Assembly (NCBI GenBank): GCA_002633005.1
Contig: NMRA01000027.1
Location: forward strand, 1,484,581 to 1,548,580
DNA length: 64,000 nt
Origin: Phoronis australis
Taxonomy: Eukaryota; Phoronida; Phoronidae
Reading direction: 5' to 3'
The position numbers and the translations under genes were made by a program. The notes below the pieces were generated by a model. It made no database searches and was not told the DNA's origin. It worked only from the letters and a program-made list of their open reading frames with translations. Below, piece by piece: positions 50,718 through 63,800 of this stretch (within the stretch, counting starts at the first letter, position 1; every line of letters starts with the position of its first letter).

Positions 50718-51336
50718 CTAAAGCAGAATACACGAATGAATTGAAACAGCAATCATACAGGACAATCACATCAGTAACACAGTGTTAATATACAGTACAA
50801 GCCTAAAGTTCACTGTCATCAAGGCTTCACGGACTGAATTCATACTGGGAATGAAGGGGAGTTAACAGGAAAGTTTGTAGTGTGGCTAAGCACTATGAAA
50901 AGCCAAGTTATAAAAACCGTTCTTGAGCAACAACAAACTGTCAGTTATTTCAAAGTCTTGAAATCACCTTCGGTTTGATGAAGAACAAGTTTGAACCAAT
51001 TTCATAACAGGGAATTGTCTACAATCAAGATTGGTTTTGAATTGAAAGGCTAACTTCTTGTTGCTTCAATACTTCAAATATTCAATTCTCATCAGAGAAA
51101 GTAACACATTCAAGTTAACTTATCTGTAAGGGCTGCAGCAGTAACAGATCTGCAAAAGTTGATGAATCTGGAAGATATTGTGGAGCAACAAAATTAAAAC
51201 TGCCACAAGAGACCACAGCAGAATTACAGATTTGTTCAAAGGACAACACCAGATGTTTTCTCAACAAGTACACTTATGCCTGACTTCACGACAATCCTTG
51301 AAGAGCTTTGGCTTTGTATAAATGAAAATAGATGAA

Positions 51337-51720
51337 TTTTGCCGAAACTTGATGCAGAGGTTTGTGGTGGGAATGCACCAGCACCGGTCAGTTTTAGAAC
51401 AGATTTGCATATCGGGGCACCACATGATGGCCATTTTATTATTGACGAGAACTTTATTGTCCACTAGGTTGTGGAAATACCACAAGATGAATTTTTACGA
51501 AACTTGACAGAGATATGTGGTAATGCTTTAGCACCAGTTGATTTTCAGGCATGCCGTTATGTCCCACCATTAATTGTTTTAGTACTAGATATTTCTTGTC
51601 CATCCAAGTCTTAATTGGCTAAACACTTTGACAAAGTTAGCCAAAACCTGACATAGGGTTACGTGGTGAGAATACCCCAGCACCAGTCCAATTTGGAAAA
51701 CATGGCGACGGTATCTGGCT
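51337..51720 (+). repeat. Three degenerate modules of about 150 bp
   Basis: Phrases GAAACTTGATGCAG, GAAACTTGACAGAG and AAAACCTGACATAGG occur at about 51343, 51497 and 51643. Each is followed about 25 bp later by an AGCACC-AGT-like phrase. Module length and an embedded CCACTAGG suggest an old relative of the pearl-like repeats. Confidence 0.5.
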
Positions 51721-52383
51721 ACTATCGTGTTCAATTTGATGGAAAACAAATCTTTAATTAAAAGTTTAAGCAGTCATCAGGGTGTACCGCAATTCTCAAA
51801 TCTATTCCAAGTCGACTGGTGCCAGTGCCCTCAATGGAACCATATTTGGCCCTATTGCACAATGACAAAAATTTAAAAATTATACAAAATTATTATCCAG
51901 GCCAAAAAATTCCCACCAATTAAAAGATTCCACTCAAGATCGGGGTTAGAATCACTTGTTTATTCATAGCGATGTAAAACATTGCCAATTAACAGCAGTG
52001 ACTGGGTGGTAGAAAAGCATTGACCTGGGGGAGATTTTACCCTCAATTAAAAAACTCCCTTCCAAAAGATACTGTCAACTTTCCCCTCGTGTAAGCAAAG
52101 ACTTGGTTCATTGAAGCTGGAATCAGGGCTACCTTACAACATGCATACATCATTGCATTTCTGCAAATATCCCACTATTCTAGCAAATTATTATTTGATT
52201 GCTACCTGTTACCTGTAAAAACAATAAAAAAGCCCCAAAATTTCTGGTTTTCAGCAACAAGGTCTTCTTAAGACAACGGTGTTTCAGCAGGCTTTTTAAT
52301 AAGAGCCATATCCAGAACTACATAGCAACTGCATCAAGACTTATGTGGTTTATTACCCGAAGCATTATTTCAACGTCTGTGAC

Positions 52384-52432
52384 CTAAACGCAAAGAGCAG
52401 CATGAACTGCTTAGAATTCTTGTGTCGGCCAT
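52384..52432 (-). other. Possible first exon of psi-D
   Basis: ATG at 52432 in a favourable context (A at -3, G at +4) encodes MADTRILSSSCCSLRL and ends with one base before a weak donor (TTTAG|GTCACA). It would join the psi-D exon (50717) in frame. CGGCCATATTG, a YY1-like word often near start sites, overlaps the ATG. Confidence 0.3.
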
Positions 52433-54780
52433 ATTGCATTTGATGGCTGAAACTACGCCGTTGAGTGAAGTAGTCGTACTAAACTTTGTTTGAAGAAATA
52501 ACACACTATCAGTTCGTGCCCAGCTTAGAAAAAGTTCTAATCTGAGAAAGGAACAACACAATAATACTTACTTTGTAACAGCAAGTGGCCTAAATCAAAA
52601 TTGGATTAGGAAGTTTTTGTTGATTTTTTGACATGCATGGTTTGAATTGAATAATGATTTTTCGTCAGTGTTAGTCAACATATGTACACTTAGATGCATG
52701 GGTCATGTGATTGAGGGTGTCCTCATAGGCGCTTTTAATATACACCTTCTGCAGAGTTAACAGCATACATTTGTCCTGTACTGTTCATATTTATTATTCA
52801 TATGCATAGCAAACGATGATTCGCCATAAAGCCTACATTCACATACTGGCCAATTGGGCTTAGAACAAGACTGCTGGTATAAGTGGCCTTCGCACGTCTG
52901 ATGCATCTCAAAAGACACCAGACTACTTGCACTCTTTCCTTTAGACTGTTACGATGTTCACGTAACAACCAAGTGTTTCCGAGAGTATGAATAACCAACC
53001 ATAAGCTATAGAAAACAGGCACACTATTTCACACTGAGAATTGAGTGCCCCAGGCATTCTTTCACTTTTATTGCTTACCAGCACCACTGTTGCTCCGTGT
53101 CTCATCAGAAGACAATGGTGGTTCAGAGTTTTCAAGACTTGGCAGGTGCACAATACATTTTCTTGTCTTTCCAGATGCTGTCAACTTAGTAAACACAAAC
53201 CCAGGCGGTTTTCTTTTTTCACCAATTGTCATGCTGTAACAGACCGTTTTGTTAAAAGCATGGAAACCTTAAACTGGCCACAATTTCCCTTTTCAAGATA
53301 GTGATTTTGGCACCGAGTTCTTTTTTGTTTATTACAGACAAAAATTCTTGATCCCTCGATTTTGAGGCTGATTATCATCCCCGTTCTTCTGTCAAAAAAA
53401 TCATGTGAAATTCCCTCCAACAGGCAAAAAAATCCCATGGAATTGTCTTGGAACATAACAACTTTGTGGAAGCAAAGGTGTTAGTGTAGAAATTGGCTTC
53501 AAGATGGCGCTCTTAATTTCATGGTAAAGAAACTCAATGTATAAGGTGTCCCAAAAACTTAGCAGCAGAATTATTTTGGTAGTGCAGCAATTTTTTGTCA
53601 GGCAACGTTCCAGGACTCTGTGACAGGAATCTGCAGCATCAGCATACCCATGACTGACAATGTATGACGACTGGCAACGTTACGATTTTCGTTGAACAAA
53701 TCAGTATTTTTCTGTCTTAAAGGAGCATGCCACCCAAAAAAACAACCTAATTTGTATCAATTTAGATCGAGTAGTTCTACTCCATAACGACACGTACGGT
53801 TGCGTTACCTGACACCTGATGGCAAACGGAGGTGTTGAAATTATCCAATGACGTCATCGGTTTCACACGCAGTTTGTTCAGCAGTTCACAACACGGGTTA
53901 CTGGTGTCAGCTTATCACTTGAAGTCCTCATTTAATACCAATAAATCATCAAACTTTGATGCAAAACCCTTAAAAATACACCGAGTTCTTATAAAAACAT
54001 GTTGTTATATTTCGCTCTTACGGATTTATTGGTATTTGGACACACCGTAGCCTACAAAGTTCGGCAGGCCAATAAGGTCCGTAGCAGGAGTTTGGGGTCA
54101 GTTTGGAGATAATTTCGAAGTATTTTCCGTGAGATACAGGCAAGAGAACCTAGATCTATGTTGTTTAGACTTGTGCTTTTTTGAGTTCTAAACAAAAAAC
54201 GCTTGTTAGCCTGGCCAGTGGCTCGGAAACTGATCAGACATCACGAACATAAACTAGCCAAAGTTCAGTTGAAACTAAACCTCCAGTCAAGAAAATGCTA
54301 TACTAGTGAGCCAAAGTAATGTGCACCTGATTATGTTTTGGTGAATTAGCCAAGAAACGGCAAATCTACTTACTCGTCGGGGGCCGCGAATTCAGGTTCC
54401 GCTTTGGCCACAGCACCGTCAGGGCAGAAGTTGTACATTGACAATCATTATTTGAGTAATGTAAATGTAAATAAAGATTCCCCTAACACCTGGCCGTGGG
54501 ATGGAAATCGAGTTGTTTCACAACAGTTTCTGCAAGCAAACACTAAATTAGCATGAGCTCACACGACCTAGGTGTCCCGTCAATTAGTTTTAGTGCACCT
54601 AAAGCCGGTAATGCAGTGATTTATTCATTGCTGGCTTCTCAAATCATTTGCACTCACAAACACTCCAAAGGCATTACAAATTGCATCTAATGAGACAGAC
54701 TTTGCTTCAGTTTTATATAAGTATTGGTTAGGGTGAGAATAATTCATTTTGAAACAGAACGCTCAGTAATAAACACCAAC

Positions 54781-55100
54781 ATGGCAACTCGCAATTCCGA
54801 CTTAGTACGAGCTAGAACTCATCAGTCCCGACTTCGCAGGTGGATCGTTAAGTTTTACAGGCTATCAATTCGAACAGGAATACAGTGATGAAGAAATACT
54901 AGAGAGGCGCCGTGAACAAGCTCAGACAACGGAATGTATGGAGTTATTTGGTAAACCGGCATTCGCCAGGCACTGTCGACGTCTGCAGGCCACAGACACG
55001 GAGATGTTTCACGGCCTCATACTTGCTATTTACAGCGTACATTTCATTCTTCACTACCATGAGCCACTTCCTAAGCATTTTGGACTTTCGAGGAAGTAAA
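54781..55100 (+). pseudogene. Possible P2X7 C-terminal-domain-like remnant 1
   Basis: A plus-strand frame without its own start codon contains GYQFEQEYSDEEILERRREQ. This resembles the Y-x-FEPEYS-DEE opening of invertebrate proteins with the P2X7 intracellular (P2RX7_C) domain. An ATG in another frame just upstream (MATRNSDLVRA, 54781) suggests a frameshift. The cysteine core expected downstream was not found. The assignment rests on memory of the family pattern. Confidence 0.3.
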
Positions 55101-55689
55101 AAAACGATATACCCGCTTTCCTCGCAGCTGCTTAGTTCGGACAAGCGGGAACGATGCACCGCAACATAGCGGCATTCACTCTGCATATGAACCAGACGTC
55201 GCTAGCGTCGTTTCTCACCTTCCTCACAGGTTAACGTGACACCTCTTGGCAAGGTAGGGTCGACCGTATGCGAGGCGATGTGGATATAGACCGATTAAGA
55301 TCGCAAAAAAGACTAATTAAATCAGGTGGCATTCTCCTTTAACTGTAATATATTAACGGCGAAAGCAAACTTTTTTCATATCATTTTCCGTAAAAATAAG
55401 GCTCGTTGACTATCCCAGACATATTTTTCAGTTAATCACGGCTTCTCGTAATGTAATTAATTACTCGTGCTATACTCCAGAAGTGACGTTTTGGGAGTCA
55501 AGAATTACGAGCCAATTTGGTTCTGCCTTCGAGTTTACTATGAGGATCTGTACTACTGTTGTTTTTCGTGCTGTTTTCACAAAATTGTCATCACCACTTC
55601 CCATCGACAAGTGTTCTTCGACAAGCTAGGTTGTTAGTGAACTCAATTACACTGGTTTTAGGTATTGTTTAGTTTGTAGTAACCTGAAA

Positions 55690-55975
55690 ATGGCTGGAGT
55701 CAGCGACCCATATCACATTGACAGCGAGTGACGGAGACATTATTCACAGACAATCCGTGGGTGGGAATATGTTTGAGCCCGAGAATAATGAGGCAGAGTA
55801 TGCACAGGTACAGGCAAGTGTTGAGAGGAATGAGGCAGAGACTGAGGAGAGACGTGGTGGGGTTCTTGGTGCAAATGCATGGTGTGCACCATTATGTTGA
55901 CCTCAATGGAATGCCTATGCTGTTCACTGGACGACGAACTGTCCTCACCATGCAGCATTCAGTTCAAGCACGTTA
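55690..55975 (+). pseudogene. Possible P2X7 C-terminal-domain-like remnant 2
   Basis: One frame reads GGNMFEPENNEAEYAQ followed by an acidic stretch. After a frameshift near 55870 another frame reads WCKCMVCTIMLTSMECLCC. The order FEP, then WCxCxxC and ECxCC, matches the zinc-binding cysteine cluster of the P2RX7_C domain. The frameshift and an early stop make it a broken copy. It has the same orientation as remnant 1, 0.7 kb upstream. Confidence 0.45.
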
Positions 55976-56185
55976 AAATTTATTAAGTGCTGGTTCAATA
56001 ACATGGCCATATTGCTTCATTTGAAACATTGGCAAGGATGGTTTTAATTTAAAAATGTGACACCCACAAAGAATTTTGAACTAAGGTAAGCTAACACGTA
56101 GAGTATTGTCGCATCCACGAGTACAAGAAGGTGTAGATATAAGCCAATGACACACACTGACTGGAAAAACTGCCGTTTAGAATAC

Positions 56186-56305
56186 CTCGGAACTAACTGA
56201 GGAGTTGCAGGTGTTTCTGAAACAGTCTCTCGTTCATACTCCATGCACACTTCTCTAGACATTGTTGCAAGTCCCTCACTAAAAGCACTTTGTACCACTT
56301 CATAC
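56186..56305 (-). CDS. Isolated candidate exon, phase 2-2, unknown product
   Basis: A 120-bp minus-strand stretch is bounded by a textbook acceptor (TTTTTTGTTTTGTATTCCAG) and a donor (CCGAG|GTATTC). It reads YEVVQSAFSEGLATMSREVC and then an acidic, threonine-rich tail ending PATPQLVP. Both ends are phase 2, so the exon could be included or skipped without shifting frame. I did not recognise the family or find partner exons with certainty. Confidence 0.4.
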
Positions 56306-56545
56306 CTGGAATACAAAACAAAAAATTACACTACCTTATTAAGTATGGGAAACGATACAAAAAACATGCAAGTGCAACGATATTTAGCCACATTGCTAAG
56401 AATTGAAATTTGTGACCAAAATTATTCCCGCAGCTTTTTTGAATTCCCACGTTTGCCCCTTTGTAAACTTTTACAGGCTAGCAAAATTGTGACCGTTTCA
56501 CTCTGCTACCTAATGAGTAACTACAGAAAGCACAAGTTTAATACT

Positions 56546-56779
56546 GTTGCAAACACTTCATTCCGTCAGCACACCATCTTTGGCCACATCACGTGACCTA
56601 ATGAATATAAGCCTGAAAAGATTTCTACTCTAGATAGAGCATCTGCACGGATAGCACAAGGTCCTGGGTTTGAGAACTTTGAGCCCCGCTCTGGGGGCAG
56701 AAATCTGTTCAGACTCCTCTTCATTAGGTCACGCGATGTGGCCAAAGATGGCATGGTGACGAGACGAAATGTTTGCAAC
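56546..56779. repeat. Inverted repeat with tRNA-like centre
   Basis: Arms of about 60 bp (56546-56605 and 56720-56779) are near-complements; the inner 32 bp (TCTTTGGCCACATC... ending CCTAATGAA) differ at only one position. The centre contains AGATAGAGCATCTGCACGG and GGGTTTGAGAAC, resembling tRNA boxes A and B. It could be a MITE around a SINE head, or a tRNA-derived foldback element. Confidence 0.6.
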
Positions 56780-57901
56780 ATATTTTAAATGTCATACTGA
56801 CATATTTATACTCATGATACTAGGTTTGATTAATGACGCCTCAGGTGCGATACCTCGGATTATAAGATCGACTGAATGTCAAAATACATGGGATCTGAAT
56901 AAAATTAAGGTGCAACAAGTCATAGAAGACTCACCCAAACATGAGGCATGGCTTAACCTAGTACATAAGCACTGCATCTAGTAAAATTCATGTTTTACCA
57001 CCGCCATGTACAAAAAATAGATGCCCTAGCTGCAGTCGTTATTTAACTTTTTATTCATGCTCCCTATGTCTAGAAGTTATTCAAAACTTTTTCAATTCAT
57101 TAGCACAAATTCTAATGTGAATCCTGGCCAGGTGGATGAACGCTAAGCGATTCCGACATAGACCACTGCATGGTTTGTGTCTCGTATCCCAATTGGCATC
57201 AATTGGCCATTTAATTCAGGGCAAAAATTCCTGGAACTGTAGGAAAACATATGAATTTGCTTTTCCATACCAAGAAACAATGAAATTGATCGAAACTGTA
57301 ACTTTCAATTTAATTTATTAGCACACAGTATAAAACAGCGAATACTGGGAGGATGACTGAGATTGCCAAAATAAATTGATAATGCTCGTCGACCGATTTG
57401 TTATCTGGTGTGCAGATAAAATCATACAAAAATTTTGATGGAAGGAAGTTTTAATTCATATTTTAAAGTCAAATATTTGAATGCTATGCGATTCTAATCT
57501 TACACGGGCTGCTGGCGAGTGTGTGTTCAGCGTATCAAAATCGACAAAATACATAGAAATGCAAGAACACATTAATTTGGTCTTTCCATGTATCAAAAAT
57601 GTTATATTAGGAATTTCATCTTGAAATAATTCACTTCGCATTTCAGAATATTATCAGCAAGTGTCACCACCACTTAAAATAGAATCTATCAACTTAAGAC
57701 AAAGATCCAACATGGCATTGCATTGTGAGTACCTGAGATATATTAAGACTATAAAACATTGTGTTGATTGCATGACAGTGAGTTTGTAATTTAAATGTAA
57801 ATTATATTTATCCCATACGCGTTGAATCTGTCGAGGGAAATACAGCCATGTAATAAAGTTTTCCGTATTCACCTTCCGCACTACTTCAACAGTGACCTCT
57901 T

Positions 57902-57964
57902 ACATGGAAAGTTCAAAAGGTAGGTCAATGTCGACTCGATGTCTTCAGCTGCTTCGATCATCAA
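57902..57964 (-). CDS. Weak candidate exon, unknown product
   Basis: The minus-strand frame MIEAAEDIESTLTYLLNFP ends at a good donor (CCAT|GTAAGA). No acceptor is obvious, so it would be a first exon. No partner exon in the right phase was identified. Confidence 0.2.
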
Positions 57965-58286
57965 ACTTTCCGAATATAGTTTAAAGTAATACAGTTGCAG
58001 CAGTGTAACTATCACTCAACATGCAACCAGGCCGTAAACGTAAAATCTGGAACAAAACTGTTAATTATATGACACAGTTGCCGTTGTTTTCATCTTTGAT
58101 GCATCTTTTCAAGAAATAAATCGTTACTTTTAAAACTGTTTCTTTTACAAGAGAAAACTTGCAACCTAGCGTGCAAGTACATACATCGTCATATAGGATG
58201 TAATTCGCCATGTGAACAGTCTGGGTGAAGTATTTAAAAAATCTGCCAAAAAATGTAAGAAACTTAGGAATTTGAAGCGTATGGGA

Positions 58287-58434
58287 TAAATACAAAACGT
58301 ACCTCGATTGGCGTACATGAAGTAATATCCCACTCGCCCTTATTCCGTGTATCGACCGAGACCGAAGGTATGCGGAATAATGTCTCATAGGTTATTACTT
58401 CATGTATGCCACTCTCGGTACCTTTTGTGTATAT
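58287..58434. repeat. Imperfect hairpin, about 148 bp
   Basis: The two halves are inverse relatives (GCGTACATGAAGTAATA against TATTACTTCATGTATGC, plus CTTATTCCG against CGGAATAAT). The loop contains TATCGACCGAGACCG. A small decayed foldback element is likely. Confidence 0.6.
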
Positions 58435-59147
58435 ATTTCAATACAGTTGGCTGTCTGTATCGAAATTCCACCGAATGAATATTACAAGTTTGGCCAGATT
58501 TCCATACGGGCCCGGACAACAACACTGCTTTGAAATATCACTGTTAAGTGTTCCAAGTAATCAATAGAAAACAAGATGAGTAAATGGTGATAATTTTTTT
58601 TGCCGTGTATATTCATTTCAATAAATTTTGTAAGTTTGAAATTTTTTACACCAAATGATTACAAACAAGCTTTTCTAGTATATTTAAAATTATTTCACAG
58701 CTAAATGAATTCATATTTGTGAAGTAATGTTGTTGCATTTCCTCAAATACAAATGACTGGTTGTGTAACACCTGCTTACCTTCAGTTAGACATCAGCATG
58801 CCTTATAAGTTGGAATGAGTAAGGTCACTAGCCAGGATCATTAGCAACTTGTCAACAGACAATGAAATTAGATGATTTTTTGGATGAACTTAACTTTCAC
58901 ATAAACATTTTTGTCAGTGAAGAACGTCCACAGGCGACTAAGTGTACTCCGAGTACAGGAGTATCAAACTTTTTTCAAGCAGTCCTCTGTTACGCTACTT
59001 AACTCGTCTCTACTGCCACTATAGGCTCTTTATTTTGCAATTACGGGCGACAGTACATACCCACAAAAAGTTACTAATTTCTAAATACAGGAAATCAAAT
59101 CAAATGAAACAAGCATATATGCACATGGAGTTATTAGCAACTCATAC

Positions 59148-59385
59148 CATAACAAGTCTGGAGACGATTCAGTCAAGATAATTTGAACAAATTGATGAAA
59201 ATCTGTCGCGGTTTGCTCGAGTTTCTCTTACCGGGTACCATTTTGAGTTAGTTACGTGAAATCCCGCATGTTGACGAATAAAAAGTCCAAGGGACACAAA
59301 TCTTCCAAATTTCACCTGATACCTTCTCATGCTATTTTGCTAGCCTTTGCCAAACTCACGTGACTCAGTAGACATGTATACTTTG
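59148..59385 (+). repeat. Dispersed repeat, copy 2
   Basis: Inverted relative of 19310-19560, described there. Confidence 0.7.
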
Positions 59386-59865
59386 CCGTTATCGCGTGTG
59401 GTGAAAAAGTTAACGGCAACCAAAAAAGTGGAGTTGGATTTCTTTGCCAAAGTCAACTTAATTCTCAAGGACCAATGATGAAAGTAAGCGCTTTTTTAAA
59501 TGATAGTTTTAAGTGTGGAATGTATTTTTGACGAGGTGAAAACTCAAAATCGGTGACTGGATTTGGGTAATTACGGCTCATTTAAAATACATGTAACAAA
59601 ATGGGTACAGAAAGTGAATGGAAGTATTGTAGCCCCTAATGGCCAACCAAGAGGCTACGTATTGCCTAGCTCTTCATGTGCCAGAAGATTTTCGTGAAAT
59701 TATGCTTCGCAACGTGGCTTTGATGTTTTAATCAGTGCCGGGCATAATTCTCCGAAAAGCTTCCAGCGTTTGAAGCACCTATAGGAGCTCCACCGTTTTA
59801 CAGGCAGTGCCAGTAGGGCGGTGATCACGGTCTATACTGCAGGCCTACTAGTGGGGGCCTGTGAA

Positions 59866-60811
59866 NNNNNNNNNNNNNNNNNNNNNNNNNNNNNNNNNNN
59901 NNNNNNNNNNNNNNNNNNNNNNNNNNNNNNNNNNNNNNNNNNNNNNNNNNNNNNNNNNNNNNNNNNNNNNNNNNNNNNNNNNNNNNNNNNNNNNNNNNNN
60001 NNNNNNNNNNNNNNNNNNNNNNNNNNNNNNNNNNNNNNNNNNNNNNNNNNNNNNNNNNNNNNNNNNNNNNNNNNNNNNNNNNNNNNNNNNNNNNNNNNNN
60101 NNNNNNNNNNNNNNNNNNNNNNNNNNNNNNNNNNNNNNNNNNNNNNNNNNNNNNNNNNNNNNNNNNNNNNNNNNNNNNNNNNNNNNNNNNNNNNNNNNNN
60201 NNNNNNNNNNNNNNNNNNNNNNNNNNNNNNNNNNNNNNNNNNNNNNNNNNNNNNNNNNNNNNNNNNNNNNNNNNNNNNNNNNNNNNNNNNNNNNNNNNNN
60301 NNNNNNNNNNNNNNNNNNNNNNNNNNNNNNNNNNNNNNNNNNNNNNNNNNNNNNNNNNNNNNNNNNNNNNNNNNNNNNNNNNNNNNNNNNNNNNNNNNNN
60401 NNNNNNNNNNNNNNNNNNNNNNNNNNNNNNNNNNNNNNNNNNNNNNNNNNNNNNNNNNNNNNNNNNNNNNNNNNNNNNNNNNNNNNNNNNNNNNNNNNNN
60501 NNNNNNNNNNNNNNNNNNNNNNNNNNNNNNNNNNNNNNNNNNNNNNNNNNNNNNNNNNNNNNNNNNNNNNNNNNNNNNNNNNNNNNNNNNNNNNNNNNNN
60601 NNNNNNNNNNNNNNNNNNNNNNNNNNNNNNNNNNNNNNNNNNNNNNNNNNNNNNNNNNNNNNNNNNNNNNNNNNNNNNNNNNNNNNNNNNNNNNNNNNNN
60701 NNNNNNNNNNNNNNNNNNNNNNNNNNNNNNNNNNNNNNNNNNNNNNNNNNNNNNNNNNNNNNNNNNNNNNNNNNNNNNNNNNNNNNNNNNNNNNCCCCCC
60801 CCCCCCCCCCC
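59866..60811. other. Assembly gap (N) followed by 17 C
   Basis: Bases 59866-60794 are N. The sequence resumes with a run of C, a typical low-quality edge. Open frames spanning it are artefacts. The left flank (59690-59830) resembles the arm of the Mutator-like element. Confidence 0.98.
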
Positions 60812-63800
60812 TAAGTCCGCTTATGGTTTATACTTCCGCAAATTGAGCTGCCGTCTGGCATGATCAATGAGATAAATCATAGCTCATCGGGCACGATTCT
60901 TATGTCCTGGTGAGACTCCATGGCGGCGACATCCCGTTGCTCCCAACTTGTTCGCTTGTACAGCCCAACAACAAGTTGGGAAGTTTACCCCCCGTAGCCA
61001 ATTAACTCCATTCTGGCGTTGATGGTTGGAGGGAATGCGCTCTTTTGTTTGATAATTGCTCTAATCTCCGATCAGATCCTATCTAGCCTGACAGGGGTGG
61101 GTTGATAAAAATGTAAGATAAGACAGATATTATCGCACGTTCAGCACCCCTCACATCTGGAAAAGTTACTGAACGACAGGACGCTGTAATGCGGTCCTGG
61201 CGGGCGTGATCATGATTTACGTTCCTTTTGACGTGCTCAATTATGGCCCTGGACCCGGTGGTCAAAATGTTATACCACGTATAAGGCCCGTAGGAAGGCA
61301 AAAATTATTGGGGGAGCACAAACCATTTCAACGTCTCCAAACCACTTCCCCATGGTCACCACCTCTTTGACGGGTAGTTCAGTTTCTTGTGGCTGGGGAA
61401 AAGGATATTGTGTCCCAAAAATGTGCACTTTTCGTCCAGAACGCCTGGAGTTCAAATTCAGTTCCCGTGGATCACTGAGATTCTGCGCGGGCCAACTGCA
61501 TTGTTACATCTCACTTTAACGTGGGTACGTCAGTCAAGACGTGCACGCGAATCGGGGCAAGCAGCCATGAATTCCGTTTTCAAGAACAAAAATTCATTAC
61601 TCAATACTACTGGAAACTAAAAACACCAAACGCGTGCAAAGACTACCTTTCCAAGCTTTAAGTTTAATTTTATTTATTTAAGGCTTTTTAAACCTTATTT
61701 CTATCTACGGTTTGTGTGTCCGAATTCCATCAATGTGTTTGAGAGTTATTTTAGATATGCAAAAATCGTCTAAGTGTACTTTACTATTTGGGGATCGGAT
61801 TATTGAGTTCTTTCCAACTTCAGGCTGCAATTAAATTCCCTGAAACATCATCAATTCTTACAAGATTAGTTTCTAATTGTCAAGAATATTTTTTGAATCT
61901 GTCGATTTTCGTAGATACGTAAACAAGTATATCAGAAACCAACGAGTTGTTTATCAAAACAGAATGTTTTCCTTATGGATGCTCGAAGACTTTTGACGGG
62001 TAACCGGGGGAATTCATATTAAGGTGTATTTTTGCTCATTTCAGAGGTACCTATAATGGTTTACAATGTAGACTTGGACTTCACTAACAAAATACGGTGA
62101 AGCCTTTGTTTATGATTGCGAGAGTTCTTTGAGTACCCCTTTCGACATGTATGAACACCATCATTACAAGCAGTAGCTCAGACAGCAGTGTTTTCCACAT
62201 GTGGGAATTCCTTACAAACATCTCAACCATTTTCAAACGAGAACTATTCTTCTGATACTAGGGGAAACAGTTTCTGTAACAAAGTTATTTTTTAACTAAT
62301 AATCGGAAATAGTCCTTTTGTGTAATTCACACGTAGTGGTCTTCACATTATTCAAAATTCCACCCTTTCCGTGGCGGCCATCCTAATGTATTTTTCACAT
62401 TTTGGTTGTTTGGGTCAGATGGCTGTGCTGTGATGAAATTGGAATCTTAACTTCCCTCGTGAATACCGGTACTTGGCAGTGTAGGATTTACATATATTGA
62501 GGGACATTTTCCCCCGAACTGCTCCACCGAGAGAGGGTACCGGTACCGTCTGAAATGGGACACCTTAATAACTAAGCTTGGAAAAAAGAGTGACAGTTCA
62601 TTCCGCCGTAGTGTGGTCCCAAAACGATGCAGGGAGTGACCTCCTTCAGCATGAAATCCGGTTGCACGATTTCACCAAAACAGGAGAATAGCGTCAGCGG
62701 CCCCTTAAGAATGTGTCAATAAAACACAAAAAGGTGGCCACTTGAATGTCATCTATATTTCCAAGTATCGGGAAATGCACAGCAATTGATGTTATCTGTC
62801 AGGTCACCAATTTTCTCAAGTAATATGCAGTTTCAAGAAAAAAAATAAAGCGAAAGTTGTCTCCGTTATCTCTTGCCAGAGAGGGACCTCTGGAAAATTT
62901 TATTAATTTTGCATTCACAAAATTGACGTACATGTATTGAATTTAAACATCCGGTAAATCAGTATGCTGCACAAAAACTTCGCTTTACAAATTAATGTTC
63001 TCGATTTTTCGAAATATCATGTGTGCGTTTAAACGACCTCTGCTGCAAAAGCGGAGACCCTAGCGACAATGTCCTGGCCAGGGTCCTCAAAAGGTAATTG
63101 CCAAGCACTGATGCAGAGTTGTTAAATGTTCTCTTGAATATTTTCTCTTATCCGTATTTCGCAGGCTTTCTTTTTCGACAGTCCCAGGCCCCACGCCTAT
63201 GTTGATTGCCACGGTTTAACCCAGTGACGCGACCCGTGCCCCCGCCCCCCGCTTCCTCTACGGCCCTGCAGCAATGACGTCGTTTTATCACGCGTCACGC
63301 TGTAATTGGTGAACAATAAACCTGATGTCAGCGCAACAATTAGACCAGCGGATAATTTTGAAGTTTTATGTAACCCAGCCCTGATGTGATGAATTATAGG
63401 TCCTGGCGTGATAAATTCTGGTCTTGGGTATATGTTTTGGGTCTTGCAGAGATTGTCATTCTTGAATGGAAAATTTGTGTCCTGCATTTTTTCTGCTTGT
63501 ACTTTCCGTAACCACACGTGTTCTAGATTTTTTCAGCTTGGCCTTGTAACTAACGGAAACGAAAGGTGAAAATCTAAACACTCAAGAATTAAAAGCATGT
63601 TACTACTCTGCACGACCATCAAAAAAGAACACTCCGGCCAACCCGCGATCCAGAACGCGCGCGAAATGACTAGGCGATCGAGAACGAGACCTTGCACCAA
63701 ACCTGAATGGCAGACGACAGTGACGTACCCGGTGAGTTTAAGTGTCATTTTTTTATAAATAGAGGCTACTTTGGTACGAATGCAACACACAGAAAAGCTT

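Noticed and set aside
54944-55186. THAP-like domain on the minus strand
   Set aside because: Only LPRKSKMLRKWL is suggestive; the C2CH residues are not in place.
58287-58434. microRNA precursor
   Set aside because: The stem is imperfect and long with a foldback-element look; nothing specific points to a microRNA.
59821-60846. Long open frames across the N run
   Set aside because: Artefacts of the assembly gap and the C homopolymer.
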